Below, piece after piece: positions 7,133 through 14,008 of a DNA stretch of 32,927 nt; the stretch's first letter is position 1, and each line of letters starts with the position of its first letter. The stretch is from Candidatus Saccharimonadota bacterium (lineage in GTDB: Bacteria; Patescibacteriota; Saccharimonadia; Saccharimonadales; JACQNP01). Under the pieces are notes generated by a model. That model was not told the DNA's origin, made no database searches, and saw only the letters and a list, made by a program, of their open reading frames with translations. The translations under genes and the position numbers were made by a program. The stretch covers positions 1 through 32,927 of the forward strand of contig JAGQNP010000007.1 of assembly GCA_020428005.1 (NCBI GenBank), in the 5' to 3' direction.

Positions 7133-7427
7133 TATCAGTTACCCTTAGTTTCTTGCGACAATCAGTCACGATTTTACTAAAAAGTTTTCCTGGTTCTTTG
7201 CTATCAGAAACACGTCTCTTCCACTCGTGCACCTGATTTGGACCAAAGTCGTAGATTACTCCACAGTAGTAGCTGACATACTTAAGGTTATTAAACGCAA
7301 TTGCCAGTTCAAGAGCTAATTTGTCGACATCTTCAGCACTTAGTTTATCCCTAAAGCCACGGTTGCTTGTTCTATTGTCATTCTCAAACGCATTAGGGTT
7401 TAATAATTCATTTATTACATTCATCAT
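7122..7427 (-). CDS. Hypothetical protein of the island (101 aa)
   Basis: The frame is well formed with a charged, helical product and no motif I recognise. The C-terminal half is basic (VHEWKRRV, CRKKLRV). TAGAAT (7439-7434 on the minus strand) lies 6 nt before ATG 7427, so it is probably the first gene of a leaderless transcript reaching the 47-aa gene. Small DNA-binding or regulatory roles are possible but not shown. Confidence 0.65.
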   Translation of the reverse strand: MMNVINELLNPNAFENDNRTSNRGFRDKLSAEDVDKLALELAIAFNNLKYVSYYCGVIYDFGPNQVHEWKRRVSDSKEPGKLFSKIVTDCRKKLRVTDNEK

Positions 7428-7480
7428 AATGCCATTCTAGGCTTATGATATTTAGACATCTTTGGTGTTTTAAGTTGGGG

Positions 7481-8095
7481 TTAAAGCACCTTTTCAGGAT
7501 TTCGTTTATTGTAGTAGCTAGCCATTTCTTCTTTTGTATCAAACATTCGATTTGCTCTTATATAGCCCTTGAGCTTATTAGCTTTATAATCCGAAAAAAT
7601 TGTTTCCCATTTTTCACTTATAAGTCTTTGTTTATATATTGCCCATAATAGTTCGAGATTTTCATATGGTCTGTCTTTGGCTTTATAGTTATCGGACTGA
7701 CTTTGCACGCTACTAATAACCTCTTTATACTCACTTAAGCTTTCAAAGCTCATTCTGGGGCTAATTATTATGTGAACTTTTTCATCTTTAAGGAATATTT
7801 GGGGTACTTCTCCGTAGTCTAAGTATCCAGTAGAGAGGTATCTAATATATTTTATGATGGTTGATACCTTTACTTTGTTTTTCCGTGCACATTCTTCAAT
7901 AAGCAGCATATCTTGTAGGTCAGCACATAAAAAATCCCCTTTTTCATTCTGAAAAAAAGTAATGGATAATGACTTGTGCTTGTCCTTTAATAACTTAATG
8001 TAAGGTTCTGATATTTTTATGAAGTCAGGATCATTGAATAGATAAGAAAAAACCCATTCATAGCTATAGTTGATATGATTTTTACTAAGCTTCAT
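7481..8095 (-). CDS. Hypothetical protein of the island (204 aa)
   Basis: A soluble protein rich in Lys, Tyr and Ser, with no signal peptide or membrane segment. The middle part CADLQDMLLIEECARKNKVK, then VSTIIKYIRYLSTG, has the look of a helix-turn-helix region, but I cannot assign a family. It is transcribed away from the gene at 8146, with 50 bp and a palindrome between them. A regulator or replication-type role would fit but is not supported further. Confidence 0.65.
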   Translation of the reverse strand: MKLSKNHINYSYEWVFSYLFNDPDFIKISEPYIKLLKDKHKSLSITFFQNEKGDFLCADLQDMLLIEECARKNKVKVSTIIKYIRYLSTGYLDYGEVPQIFLKDEKVHIIISPRMSFESLSEYKEVISSVQSQSDNYKAKDRPYENLELLWAIYKQRLISEKWETIFSDYKANKLKGYIRANRMFDTKEEMASYYNKRNPEKVL

Positions 8096-8099
8096 AATA

Positions 8100-8114
8100 T
8101 TACTACATTAGTAA
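8100..8114. promoter_or_regulatory. Palindrome between divergent island genes
   Basis: TTACTA-CAT-TAGTAA, an inverted repeat with 6-bp arms, lies 4 bp from the start of the leftward gene. It is a candidate operator for both genes. Confidence 0.35.
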
Positions 8115-8145
8115 TTATTAACGATTTTGGGTTTTTACATCAAGC

Positions 8146-8556
8146 ATGAATCAACTTTATCCATACGAAAATAGATCAAAGAGACACATACAGCAGTATG
8201 TTAGGATTAATGCGTCTGACTATATTTATGATTTGCTACAAGAAGTTAATAAGTCAGATTTTGCCATGCCAAAGGGTGTTGATTTTAGTGATATGAGAAT
8301 AAAGAATGACGACGAGGCTAGTTGGATTAAAAGAATAATTAATAACTATGAGGTAAACTCGCAAATTGTTTTTTCTCTTCAGGCTTCAAATCAATACTGG
8401 CAAACTTTCGATTACGTTAAATCTAATTTAGGCAAAGGCTATATTTTTTACTTCATATGTATTATGTGCGAGAAAAAGAGAAAATATCTATACAAACGCT
8501 TCAACACGATTGGAAATAACTACTTATGTAGAATTTGTCACGGACTAAACTACTAA
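8146..8556 (+). CDS. Hypothetical protein with a C-terminal CxxC zinc-knuckle motif (136 aa)
   Basis: The C-terminus carries CIMCEKKRKYLY, about 14 residues, then LCRICHGLNY. Two CxxC pairs around a basic YLY/CHGL core are a zinc-ribbon pattern that I know from short proteins of phage and integrative elements. The first 90 residues are polar and unrecognised. The product may bind nucleic acid (inference). No clear Shine-Dalgarno precedes ATG 8146. Confidence 0.65.
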   Translation: MNQLYPYENRSKRHIQQYVRINASDYIYDLLQEVNKSDFAMPKGVDFSDMRIKNDDEASWIKRIINNYEVNSQIVFSLQASNQYWQTFDYVKSNLGKGYIFYFICIMCEKKRKYLYKRFNTIGNNYLCRICHGLNY

Positions 8557-8572
8557 AATTACAAGATAAGTA

Positions 8573-8599
8573 ACTCCTTAGGTGCTATTATTAAGGAGT
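8573..8599 (+). repeat. Inverted repeat after the zinc-knuckle gene
   Basis: An 8-bp perfect stem (ACTCCTTA/TAAGGAGT) with an 11-nt loop. No T run follows on either strand, so it is not a typical terminator. Confidence 0.4.
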
Positions 8600-8697
8600 C
8601 TAGATTAGCAATAGGAAATCCCTACTTTCAGGGTGATTTGCATCAAAATGAGGCAATTCATTCGAAAACAGTAGATGCAAATTCTATTGCTGATCTA

Positions 8698-8724
8698 GAC
8701 AATCTAGAGTGGATTGTCTCTTTT
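8698..8724 (+). terminator. Weak terminator-like hairpin before the gene at 8741
   Basis: GACAATC 8698-8704 pairs with GATTGTC 8712-8718 around a 7-nt loop and runs into TCTTTT. It stands 17 nt before the next start, so it might act as an attenuator. Confidence 0.35.
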
Positions 8725-8740
8725 AAATTGGGAGGATTTT

Positions 8741-9115
8741 ATGGTTGGAGCAGCAATATGGATAATTTCGGCAGTCGTAGTAATTTCGGCTGTATACCTC
8801 GTCGGAATACTATTCTTAGGTACTCTAGTGTCTGAAACTGGAAGAAAAGTGCTGGGGTTTATTGCAATAGCAATATTGGTTGGCGTTGTGTGGTTATACA
8901 ACGATGCAAACAAAAGTAACCAAGTTTATGAGGCTCGCAAAATGAATAATGCACCATTACAAGCACAATGTATTGAACAAGCCAACACTAAAGCTTTGGA
9001 GCTTGGAAGAGCAGCTATAGCAAATGGCACGTTTACAGAAAGCTACAGACAGCAATTAGACAACGCACTACGGCAGACTAAACTAAACTGCCAAATAAAA
9101 TACCCAGTAAATTAA
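8741..9115 (+). CDS. Small membrane protein of the island (124 aa)
   Basis: ATG 8741 is chosen because GGGAGG lies 5 nt upstream; an upstream in-frame start at 8714 falls in a hairpin. Two adjoining membrane helices (about residues 5-28 and 36-54) are followed by a soluble, helical, Ala/Gln/Asn-rich tail with two Cys. No known domain is recognised. It forms a two-gene unit with the next frame, 16 nt away. Confidence 0.7.
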   Translation: MVGAAIWIISAVVVISAVYLVGILFLGTLVSETGRKVLGFIAIAILVGVVWLYNDANKSNQVYEARKMNNAPLQAQCIEQANTKALELGRAAIANGTFTESYRQQLDNALRQTKLNCQIKYPVN

Positions 9116-9131
9116 GCTGAAAGGAGTCGGT

Positions 9132-9536
9132 GTGTACAAATTATATTTAACAATGAGGCTCGTTCACTATAAAAAAGAAACGACTAATGTAGATGCAGTA
9201 TTAGAGCTTAAGAAAGTTAAGAGTATAAGCTTTGTCCCACAAAAAGACATTCCTTTAGAGTTTAAGAAAACCAGCGTGAGAGAGGGGACGGATTCTAGTA
9301 ACACCTATACATTCCCTATTATTGGCATTAGTAACTCAACGAGATCTTACATTAATTGGAATGAATCTGATGATAGCTTCAGTTGGGAAGTACTTGATGA
9401 AATGGACTTTATGAATGTCGATTTGGCTAAAGATTACATAGATGAAGGCTGGAAGATTACTAAGTGCACAATTAAGGATATTGGTAACAAAGTTACTTAT
9501 GATGAAATGAAAGAGTACGTATCCAGTAACGATTAG
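9132..9536 (+). CDS. Hypothetical protein of the island (134 aa)
   Basis: The start is GTG 9132, with AAGGAG 5 nt upstream. The product is soluble and mostly beta-like in its first two thirds, with no recognised motif (VLELKKVKSISFVPQKDIP region). It follows the small membrane protein closely and is convergent with the PIN gene. Function unknown. Confidence 0.65.
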   Translation: MYKLYLTMRLVHYKKETTNVDAVLELKKVKSISFVPQKDIPLEFKKTSVREGTDSSNTYTFPIIGISNSTRSYINWNESDDSFSWEVLDEMDFMNVDLAKDYIDEGWKITKCTIKDIGNKVTYDEMKEYVSSND

Positions 9537-9570
9537 CCAGTAATCTTTGGAATTATTAGGTATATATAAC

Positions 9571-10101
9571 CTATTTCGTTGTAGGGTAACAGTTCTTTAT
9601 CTCTTGGTTAAAATATTTGTAGTTAGGAGATAGCTCAGTTATGTGGATGATTGTCGATGTATTCTTTTTCTTCGATGTCTTTATGATTTCATAGTGATTT
9701 TTTTCAGTAAAGAACGGTGAGGGAAAATCATCTCGATTTGAAGTGATGATCACAGTATTAAATACAAATCCTGAAGCTCCTATTAAGATATCTCCATCAC
9801 TAATCGACTTCAGTCTAGGCTTTATGGACTCTGATTTCTCATAGCATGTATAAAGTGCGGCCGCAGTATCAATGCATTTTTTATTTACGGGTGCAGTGCC
9901 TAAATGCTCAAAAACAGACTTAATTAACCCCGCTGTTACATTATTTGTGCCACGATATGCTTCAAAACGAGTAAATAAAGATATGCCAAGACTGTGCGTT
10001 TTATTTAATTGTGACAAAAGATCTGCACAAGAAATTCTGGTTGCGTCTTTTGCTGCATAATCTATGATGCATGAGTCAAGAAGAGTTAGAGTCGAATTCA
10101 T
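9571..10101 (-). CDS. PIN-domain protein, probable VapC-like toxin
   Basis: The 176-residue product shows the acidic residues expected of PIN ribonucleases: Asp9 in LLDSCIIDY, Glu47 in SLFTRFEAYRG, Asp102/Asp104 in SDGDILIGAS, and a later TSNRDDF where family members have T-x-[ND]-x-D-F. VapC-type toxins cleave tRNA or rRNA in a metal-dependent way. It is somewhat longer than typical VapC (about 130 aa). The short gene ahead of it overlaps its start, the usual antitoxin-toxin arrangement. It probably stabilises the island. Confidence 0.8.
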   Translation of the reverse strand: MNSTLTLLDSCIIDYAAKDATRISCADLLSQLNKTHSLGISLFTRFEAYRGTNNVTAGLIKSVFEHLGTAPVNKKCIDTAAALYTCYEKSESIKPRLKSISDGDILIGASGFVFNTVIITSNRDDFPSPFFTEKNHYEIIKTSKKKNTSTIIHITELSPNYKYFNQEIKNCYPTTK

Positions 10102-10210
10102 GGTAACTAGTCTTCAATATTTCAACAATTTTCGGAACATTACTCTTAATAATTAAGGGCTCAACCTTAATATTTTGGTTTGGTAGTTTAATTTGCTTTT
10201 CCTTAGACAT
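10076..10210 (-). CDS. Probable small antitoxin of the PIN protein (44 aa)
   Basis: ATG 10210 follows AAGG at a suitable distance, and the frame runs 44 codons to TGA 10078, overlapping the PIN start (10101) by 26 bp in another frame. The product contains KLPNQNIKVEPLIIKSNVPK, then IVEILKTSYHEFD. It is short and lacks a recognisable DNA-binding domain, so it could be only a toxin-binding peptide. Gene order, overlap and shared promoter are the support. Confidence 0.6.
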   Translation of the reverse strand: MSKEKQIKLPNQNIKVEPLIIKSNVPKIVEILKTSYHEFDSNSS

Positions 10211-10233
10211 AGTATTACCTTATCACCATACTC

Positions 10234-10261
10234 ATTCTATACCATAAGCGTAAACACTCAA
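10234..10261 (-). promoter_or_regulatory. Promoter of the antitoxin/PIN pair
   Basis: Minus strand TTGAGT (10261-10256), a 16-bp spacer and TAGAAT (10239-10234), about 17 nt before the predicted transcript start. Confidence 0.5.
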
Positions 10262-10295
10262 ATTTTAATCACTATACGTATACTATTTGATTTAG

Positions 10296-10315
10296 AACTT
10301 CCCTAGCTCGGTTAC
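10296..10315 (+). repeat. Degenerate copy (R0) of the 28-bp island repeat
   Basis: AACTTCCCTAGCTCGGTTAC shares its first 10 bases and CT...TAC spacing with the repeats at 11787 and 12536. It stands before the nuclease gene and looks like an eroded third copy. Confidence 0.35.
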
Positions 10316-10372
10316 TTTTTAATATCCTGATAAAATATTCATAATGAATATAAAGCTTATGAAAGGTTGATA

Positions 10373-11362
10373 ATGGAAGCAATCTACACCCTACTGTCAT
10401 TTCTCGTTACTATACTGATAATTGCTGTATTTGTTGGACTAATAAAACCTAAATTATTCACTAAGTTTCTTAAAGAAAAAGCTACTAGAAAACACATAGC
10501 TATCTTTGGCTTCTCGGCTATATTTGGATTAGCTATCCTTGTTACTATCACTGAACCTCAAAGTGTTAAACAAGCACGAATAGACAGAGAAAATGCAGCT
10601 AAGATTGCTAAACTAGAGGAAGAGAATAGAAAGCAGCAAGAACAGTTAGCAAAAGAAGCTGCGGAAAAACAACAAGCTGAGCAACAACAAGTTCAAGAAC
10701 CCGAACCAGAACCTGACCCCCGCTACTATTGGCACGAAGTTATTCGTGTAGTTGATGGAGATACAGTAAAAGCTCGTGTAGATGGAAGAGAAGAGTCCAT
10801 ACGTATCATTGGTATTAACTCCCCTGAATCAACTACATCTACTGAATGCTTTGGAGCTGAAGCCAGTGCTAAGGCTAAAGAGTTCCTTGAAGGTAAGTGG
10901 ATTCAACTTGAAAAAGATGAATCACAAAGTGACAGAGATAAATATGGAAGACTCCTACGTTATATATGGTTTGATGAAGGCACAGACTTTGGTAGACGTA
11001 TGATTGAAGAGGGCTATGCTCATGAATATACCTATGACATTCCATATAACAAGCAGGCACAGTACAAAGAGACAGAAGAGTCATCTAAGAACGCTAGTAG
11101 AGGCTTATGGTCTCCAGATACATGTAGCGGACAAGCCCAAAAGCCTGCAGCAACTACAACACAATCCAATACGACGTATACAGCCCCTGCGCCAGCTCCC
11201 GCCCCTGCGCCCTCTTCTACGGGTTCTGGTGTAGTTAAAATGAGTACGACAGGAATATGTCATGCTCCAGGCACTACTTATTACGACAGAACCACTAATT
11301 ACACCGCATATTCAACCATAGATGCCTGTTTAGCTGCGGGTGGAAGGTTGCCTAAAAGATAG
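10373..11362 (+). CDS. Membrane-anchored SNase-type (thermonuclease) nuclease
   Basis: The 329-residue product has two N-terminal membrane helices (about 5-25 and 44-60), a Glu/Gln/Ala-rich coiled-coil linker (75-115), an SNase domain (about 120-250), a Pro/Ala-rich linker and a small C-terminal module with CHAPGTTYYDRTTNY and a second Cys. The SNase motifs VVDGDTVK, IRIIGINSPE and DKYGRLLRYIW hold the metal and catalytic Arg/Glu positions, though the Asp of VDTPE is Asn here. SNases cut DNA and RNA with Ca2+. The start is ATG 10373, with GAAAGG upstream. Placed outside the membrane, it could degrade host or environmental nucleic acid for salvage, or act as an effector (inference). Confidence 0.88.
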   Translation: MEAIYTLLSFLVTILIIAVFVGLIKPKLFTKFLKEKATRKHIAIFGFSAIFGLAILVTITEPQSVKQARIDRENAAKIAKLEEENRKQQEQLAKEAAEKQQAEQQQVQEPEPEPDPRYYWHEVIRVVDGDTVKARVDGREESIRIIGINSPESTTSTECFGAEASAKAKEFLEGKWIQLEKDESQSDRDKYGRLLRYIWFDEGTDFGRRMIEEGYAHEYTYDIPYNKQAQYKETEESSKNASRGLWSPDTCSGQAQKPAATTTQSNTTYTAPAPAPAPAPSSTGSGVVKMSTTGICHAPGTTYYDRTTNYTAYSTIDACLAAGGRLPKR

Positions 11363-11439
11363 GTATTTCTAATGTATACTTTAGATTGAAGTATATGAAG
11401 GATATATGAAATGCCTGGGCACTAACATTTTCATAATGA

Positions 11440-11445
11440 TACAAT
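11440..11445 (+). promoter_or_regulatory. -10 element predicting a leaderless mRNA
   Basis: TACAAT with 7 nt to ATG 11453 and no Shine-Dalgarno. Confidence 0.5.
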
Positions 11446-11452
11446 CTCTGTT

Positions 11453-11653
11453 ATGGAAATAGTAAAAACAATTGTGTTTTTTGGCAGTATTGCGTTAGCT
11501 ATTGAGTTATTGATACTTCTCTACAATTATTTGAGTAAGCGTACTGGTAATAGGACTACTGACATTGACTCAGGAACAGTATTATTATTGTTGTTTGTTG
11601 CGTTTATCGCCTTCGTTTTTATTGGAGAATTATATAAATCGCTTACTCAATAG
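11453..11653 (+). CDS. Small two-helix membrane protein (66 aa)
   Basis: The product has two hydrophobic helices (about 5-26 and 42-62) joined by a polar loop (SKRTGNRTTDIDSG). No family is recognised. It has its own -10 immediately upstream, so it is probably a separate leaderless gene. Confidence 0.6.
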   Translation: MEIVKTIVFFGSIALAIELLILLYNYLSKRTGNRTTDIDSGTVLLLLFVAFIAFVFIGELYKSLTQ

Positions 11654-11786
11654 TAACGCCACCAAACACACGGATACATTACTTTGGAAAAATGAAGATG
11701 GTACTAACGGTATCACCAGCCTTCAAAGAAGAGAATGAACGACACGTTAAGTTCATTGATAAGTCTCACAGTCCGTATAATAAGTT
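11654..11786 (+). other. Gene-poor stretch with possible gene remnants
   Basis: Only short frames are seen. One (ATG 11692 to TAA 11799, 35 codons) ends inside the 28-bp repeat and contains HVKFIDKSHSPYNKLQLP. Another in a different frame contains DTLLWKNEDGTNGITSLQRR. Both look protein-like and might be two frames of one broken gene whose 3' end was replaced at the repeat. This is a weak reading. Confidence 0.25.
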
Positions 11787-11814
11787 ACAACTTCCCTAAC
11801 TACGCTGTACCACG
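11787..11814 (+). repeat. 28-bp direct repeat, copy R1
   Basis: ACAACTTCCCTAACTACGCT followed by GTACCACG, identical over 28 bp to 12536-12563. The two copies bracket one promoter, a structured leader and one gene (about 720 bp). Confidence 0.9.
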
Positions 11815-11816
11815 TA

Positions 11817-11845
11817 TTGACAAATACCTAATAATAATCTAAAGT
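11817..11845 (+). promoter_or_regulatory. Promoter next to repeat R1
   Basis: A perfect TTGACA at 11817-11822, a 17-bp spacer and TAAAGT at 11840-11845 give a start near 11852. The -35 begins 3 nt after the repeat. Confidence 0.65.
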
Positions 11846-11851
11846 ATATTT

Positions 11852-11968
11852 CATGTTCAAAAGTATTAATAATACATATTATCTAAGCTCTACTTATTCC
11901 GAAGAGCGGTATTATTAATTTTGTCTTAAGAAAGATACATAAGCCGCCCTCGGGCGGTTTTTTATTTT
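11852..11968 (+). ncRNA. Candidate small RNA or attenuating leader
   Basis: The predicted transcript starts near 11852. It folds into a long hairpin (11-bp perfect stem 11865-11875 with 11909-11919, enclosing GCTCT/AGAGC) and ends in a strong terminator (11941-11968). The ribosome site GAAAGG of the next gene lies only 10 nt past the T tract and no second promoter is visible. The unit is therefore either a free RNA of about 110 nt or a leader in which readthrough controls the gene at 11991. It matches no riboswitch class I know. Confidence 0.5.
11941..11968 (+). terminator. Intrinsic terminator 22 nt before the next start codon
   Basis: An 8-bp GC-rich stem (11941-11948 with 11953-11960, one G-T) with loop CTCG overlaps a TTTTTTATTTT tract. 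Confidence 0.85.
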
Positions 11969-11990
11969 ACAAATTTTGAAAGGATTAATT

Positions 11991-12524
11991 ATGAATAATG
12001 ATATTGAAAAATTAGTATTACCAGTTTCATTTGAGTGTACACCTGGTTGGACATGGTCGCCTGGTATTGCCCAATGGCAAATTGGTGAAGCAAATGATGG
12101 ATTTGGTATGAGTCCTCCAGACGTAACAGTTGGCAATATCTCTGTTATATCAGGCCCTATTGGGCTTCAACAGCACTCAATAGTGTGTTTTGTTGAACTG
12201 CCCTCTGGAGATTCTATAGACCCACCGTGTCATGAAGATACGGAGCTTATCCGTAGTTGGTTTGGCAATGATGTCGCTGACTGCATTAAAAATCAAGACA
12301 ACATGGTTGATGGATTTAAGACTCTTTGTGTAGTTGATTCAAAAAAACTACCAAATTTGACAAAGCTTGGTAGGCTTGCAGTCATAAATGATATGTTTGT
12401 TTTTGACGAAATGCTCGTTGATATTGGAAGGTCAGAATCGACCAAGATTAGACCAGAGGTTATCGAGGCACTTTCACTCGCAAATGAGCTTGGCTGGACT
12501 GAGTTAATTGATACTAAGAGCTAG
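11991..12524 (+). CDS. Hypothetical protein in the repeat-bounded cassette (177 aa)
   Basis: ATG 11991 is chosen over a TTG at 11976 because GAAAGG lies 7 nt upstream of the ATG. The product is soluble, with strand-rich N-terminal sequence (WTWSPGIAQWQIGEANDGFG) and an acidic C-terminal helix, and has four Cys spread along it. No family is recognised. It is the only gene between the two identical repeats and is preceded by a structured leader. Accessory cargo is the best description. Confidence 0.7.
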   Translation: MNNDIEKLVLPVSFECTPGWTWSPGIAQWQIGEANDGFGMSPPDVTVGNISVISGPIGLQQHSIVCFVELPSGDSIDPPCHEDTELIRSWFGNDVADCIKNQDNMVDGFKTLCVVDSKKLPNLTKLGRLAVINDMFVFDEMLVDIGRSESTKIRPEVIEALSLANELGWTELIDTKS

Positions 12525-12535
12525 TATATAGAGTC

Positions 12536-12563
12536 ACAACTTCCCTAACTACGCTGTACCACG
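12536..12563 (+). repeat. 28-bp direct repeat, copy R2
   Basis: Identical to 11787-11814. Read as GTCACA-N16-TGTACCA (12533-12561), its ends also match the last 31 nt of tRNA-Arg (GTCACA-N18-TGTACCA). It may mark the right edge of the island (inference). Confidence 0.85.
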
Positions 12564-12608
12564 CTGTAACACTTATTTTTACCTCTGTTAATTCAGAGTT
12601 AATTTTAT

Positions 12609-12614
12609 TAGAAT
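12609..12614 (+). promoter_or_regulatory. -10 element predicting a leaderless mRNA
   Basis: TAGAAT, 7 nt before ATG 12622; no Shine-Dalgarno. Confidence 0.5.
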
Positions 12615-12621
12615 TAGGTTT

Positions 12622-13521
12622 ATGTGGTTTTTCCTTTCTATAGTTGCACTTCTTATGTTGTCTGGCAGAAGGACAGCGGAAAAGAAGGCTGCAGTAAATA
12701 TAGATAGTATGGCTATGGCGTGGCTTCAGCAAGCAGTGGCTATGCCCCTTATAGTTGCTTCATTATTTATTACAAAATTTTACTGGCCATATCAGCTTCC
12801 ACCATTATTTTGGGAGTTGATGGTTATTTATATTGCTCTACAAGCGATATACTTGTATTGCTATTTTAGGGCTATCTCGATTGCTGATATTAGCTTTGTT
12901 GCGCCACTGATGACCTTATTTTCAGTAGCAAATATGGTGGGTGCATACATAATATTAGGTCAAATTCCTACTATAACAGGTGTTATTGGCGCAGGATTTA
13001 TAGTAGCGGGTTCTTGGTTTATTGCTCGATCCAAGCAGTACGATTCAGAGTCGTCTGCTGAGGCTCACAGAAAAGCTTCAATATTAGTCATAACTGCTAT
13101 TATCGTCTGTAGTATTTTTGCAAATATTGAGGTGATAATGCTACGTATGAGCAATCCAACCACATACAACTTTTATACTTCCATATTAACCGTTCCATTT
13201 GTTATTTTTGTCACCGTGCTAATAATAAAAAGTCGACGGCGAAATACTAGAGTTTACTGGACTTCGGTATCGAAGAGCATCAAGAATAATCTGTGGCCGT
13301 TATCAATAGTGGGGCTAACATACACAGTTAATATGTTAGCTACCTATCAAGCCAAAATAACAGCACCAAATCAAGCTTACGTAGGTTCGATCAAGGCAGC
13401 ATCAGTATTACCTGTTGTTATACTAGGAGTTTTGTTTTTTAATGAAAAAGTTTCATCAAAGCAATGGGCAGGAATTAGTGCCATATTAATTGGCTTAGTT
13501 TTAATATCAGTAAACGTATAA
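12622..13521 (+). CDS. EamA/DMT-type transporter
   Basis: The 299-residue product is almost wholly hydrophobic, with about 10 predicted membrane helices in two halves joined by a polar loop near residues 140-152. The second half ends with the family-like pattern KAASVLPVVILGVLFFNEKV, then AGISAILIGLVLISV. DMT transporters move small metabolites such as amino acids or nucleotide precursors across the inner membrane; the substrate cannot be told from sequence. Size and layout are normal. Confidence 0.82.
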   Translation: MWFFLSIVALLMLSGRRTAEKKAAVNIDSMAMAWLQQAVAMPLIVASLFITKFYWPYQLPPLFWELMVIYIALQAIYLYCYFRAISIADISFVAPLMTLFSVANMVGAYIILGQIPTITGVIGAGFIVAGSWFIARSKQYDSESSAEAHRKASILVITAIIVCSIFANIEVIMLRMSNPTTYNFYTSILTVPFVIFVTVLIIKSRRRNTRVYWTSVSKSIKNNLWPLSIVGLTYTVNMLATYQAKITAPNQAYVGSIKAASVLPVVILGVLFFNEKVSSKQWAGISAILIGLVLISVNV

Positions 13522-13601
13522 GTTATAATTCAGAAACTTTACCAAACCCTACATAGTTTATACTTACTGCTATACTTTGTTTATAAATAAGGAGATTTAT
13601 T

Positions 13602-13994
13602 ATGCCAACTAACTCAAAGAAACAACCAAAGCCTAATGACACTACGCTAATTTTTACTAAAGTTGCAAAGGTTGTAACTTACGTCATCTACGCCTATACC
13701 ATAGTTGCCTGTGTATTTTTGTCACTGGGGTTTGTAATGCTATTATTCGGAGCCAATCCGGATGCAGGATTTAGTAAACTAGTATACGAAGTGGCATCCG
13801 AATTCCTGCAACCGTTTAGGGGTATATTCCCTCTTCATCAAGTGTCGGAAACAGGGTACTTTAGCCCATCAATTCTGTTTGCAATAATCATATACTTCAT
13901 GACTGCGATGGCTTTGCACGCCCTTGTTACGTATATAACTAGCAAAATCATCGAACATGAAGCAGAGCTAGAAAGTATTACAAAAGACACCTAG
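13602..13994 (+). CDS. YggT-like membrane protein
   Basis: The 130-residue product has two membrane helices (about 25-50 and 88-112). The sequence between and into the second helix, EFLQPFRGIFPL...YFSPSILFAIIIYF, matches the YggT pattern in which P-x-R-x-x-P precedes a D/F-SP-x-x-A helix. YggT proteins are inner-membrane proteins of poorly known role, sometimes linked to division and osmotic tolerance. An AAGGAG ribosome site is present. The charged N-terminal extension of 17 residues is unusual. Confidence 0.6.
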   Translation: MPTNSKKQPKPNDTTLIFTKVAKVVTYVIYAYTIVACVFLSLGFVMLLFGANPDAGFSKLVYEVASEFLQPFRGIFPLHQVSETGYFSPSILFAIIIYFMTAMALHALVTYITSKIIEHEAELESITKDT

Positions 13995-14008
13995 TATTAA
14001 ATTTGACT

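Noticed and set aside
8638-8835. Plus-strand 65-codon frame
   Set aside because: It overlaps the ribosome site and start of the membrane protein at 8741 and lacks its own signals.
5242-14000. A long direct repeat of the tRNA-Arg 3' end as a classical attR
   Set aside because: No copy of the T-arm (GGTTCGAATCC) was found downstream; only the loose R2 resemblance remains. Serine recombinases also need just a 2-bp core.
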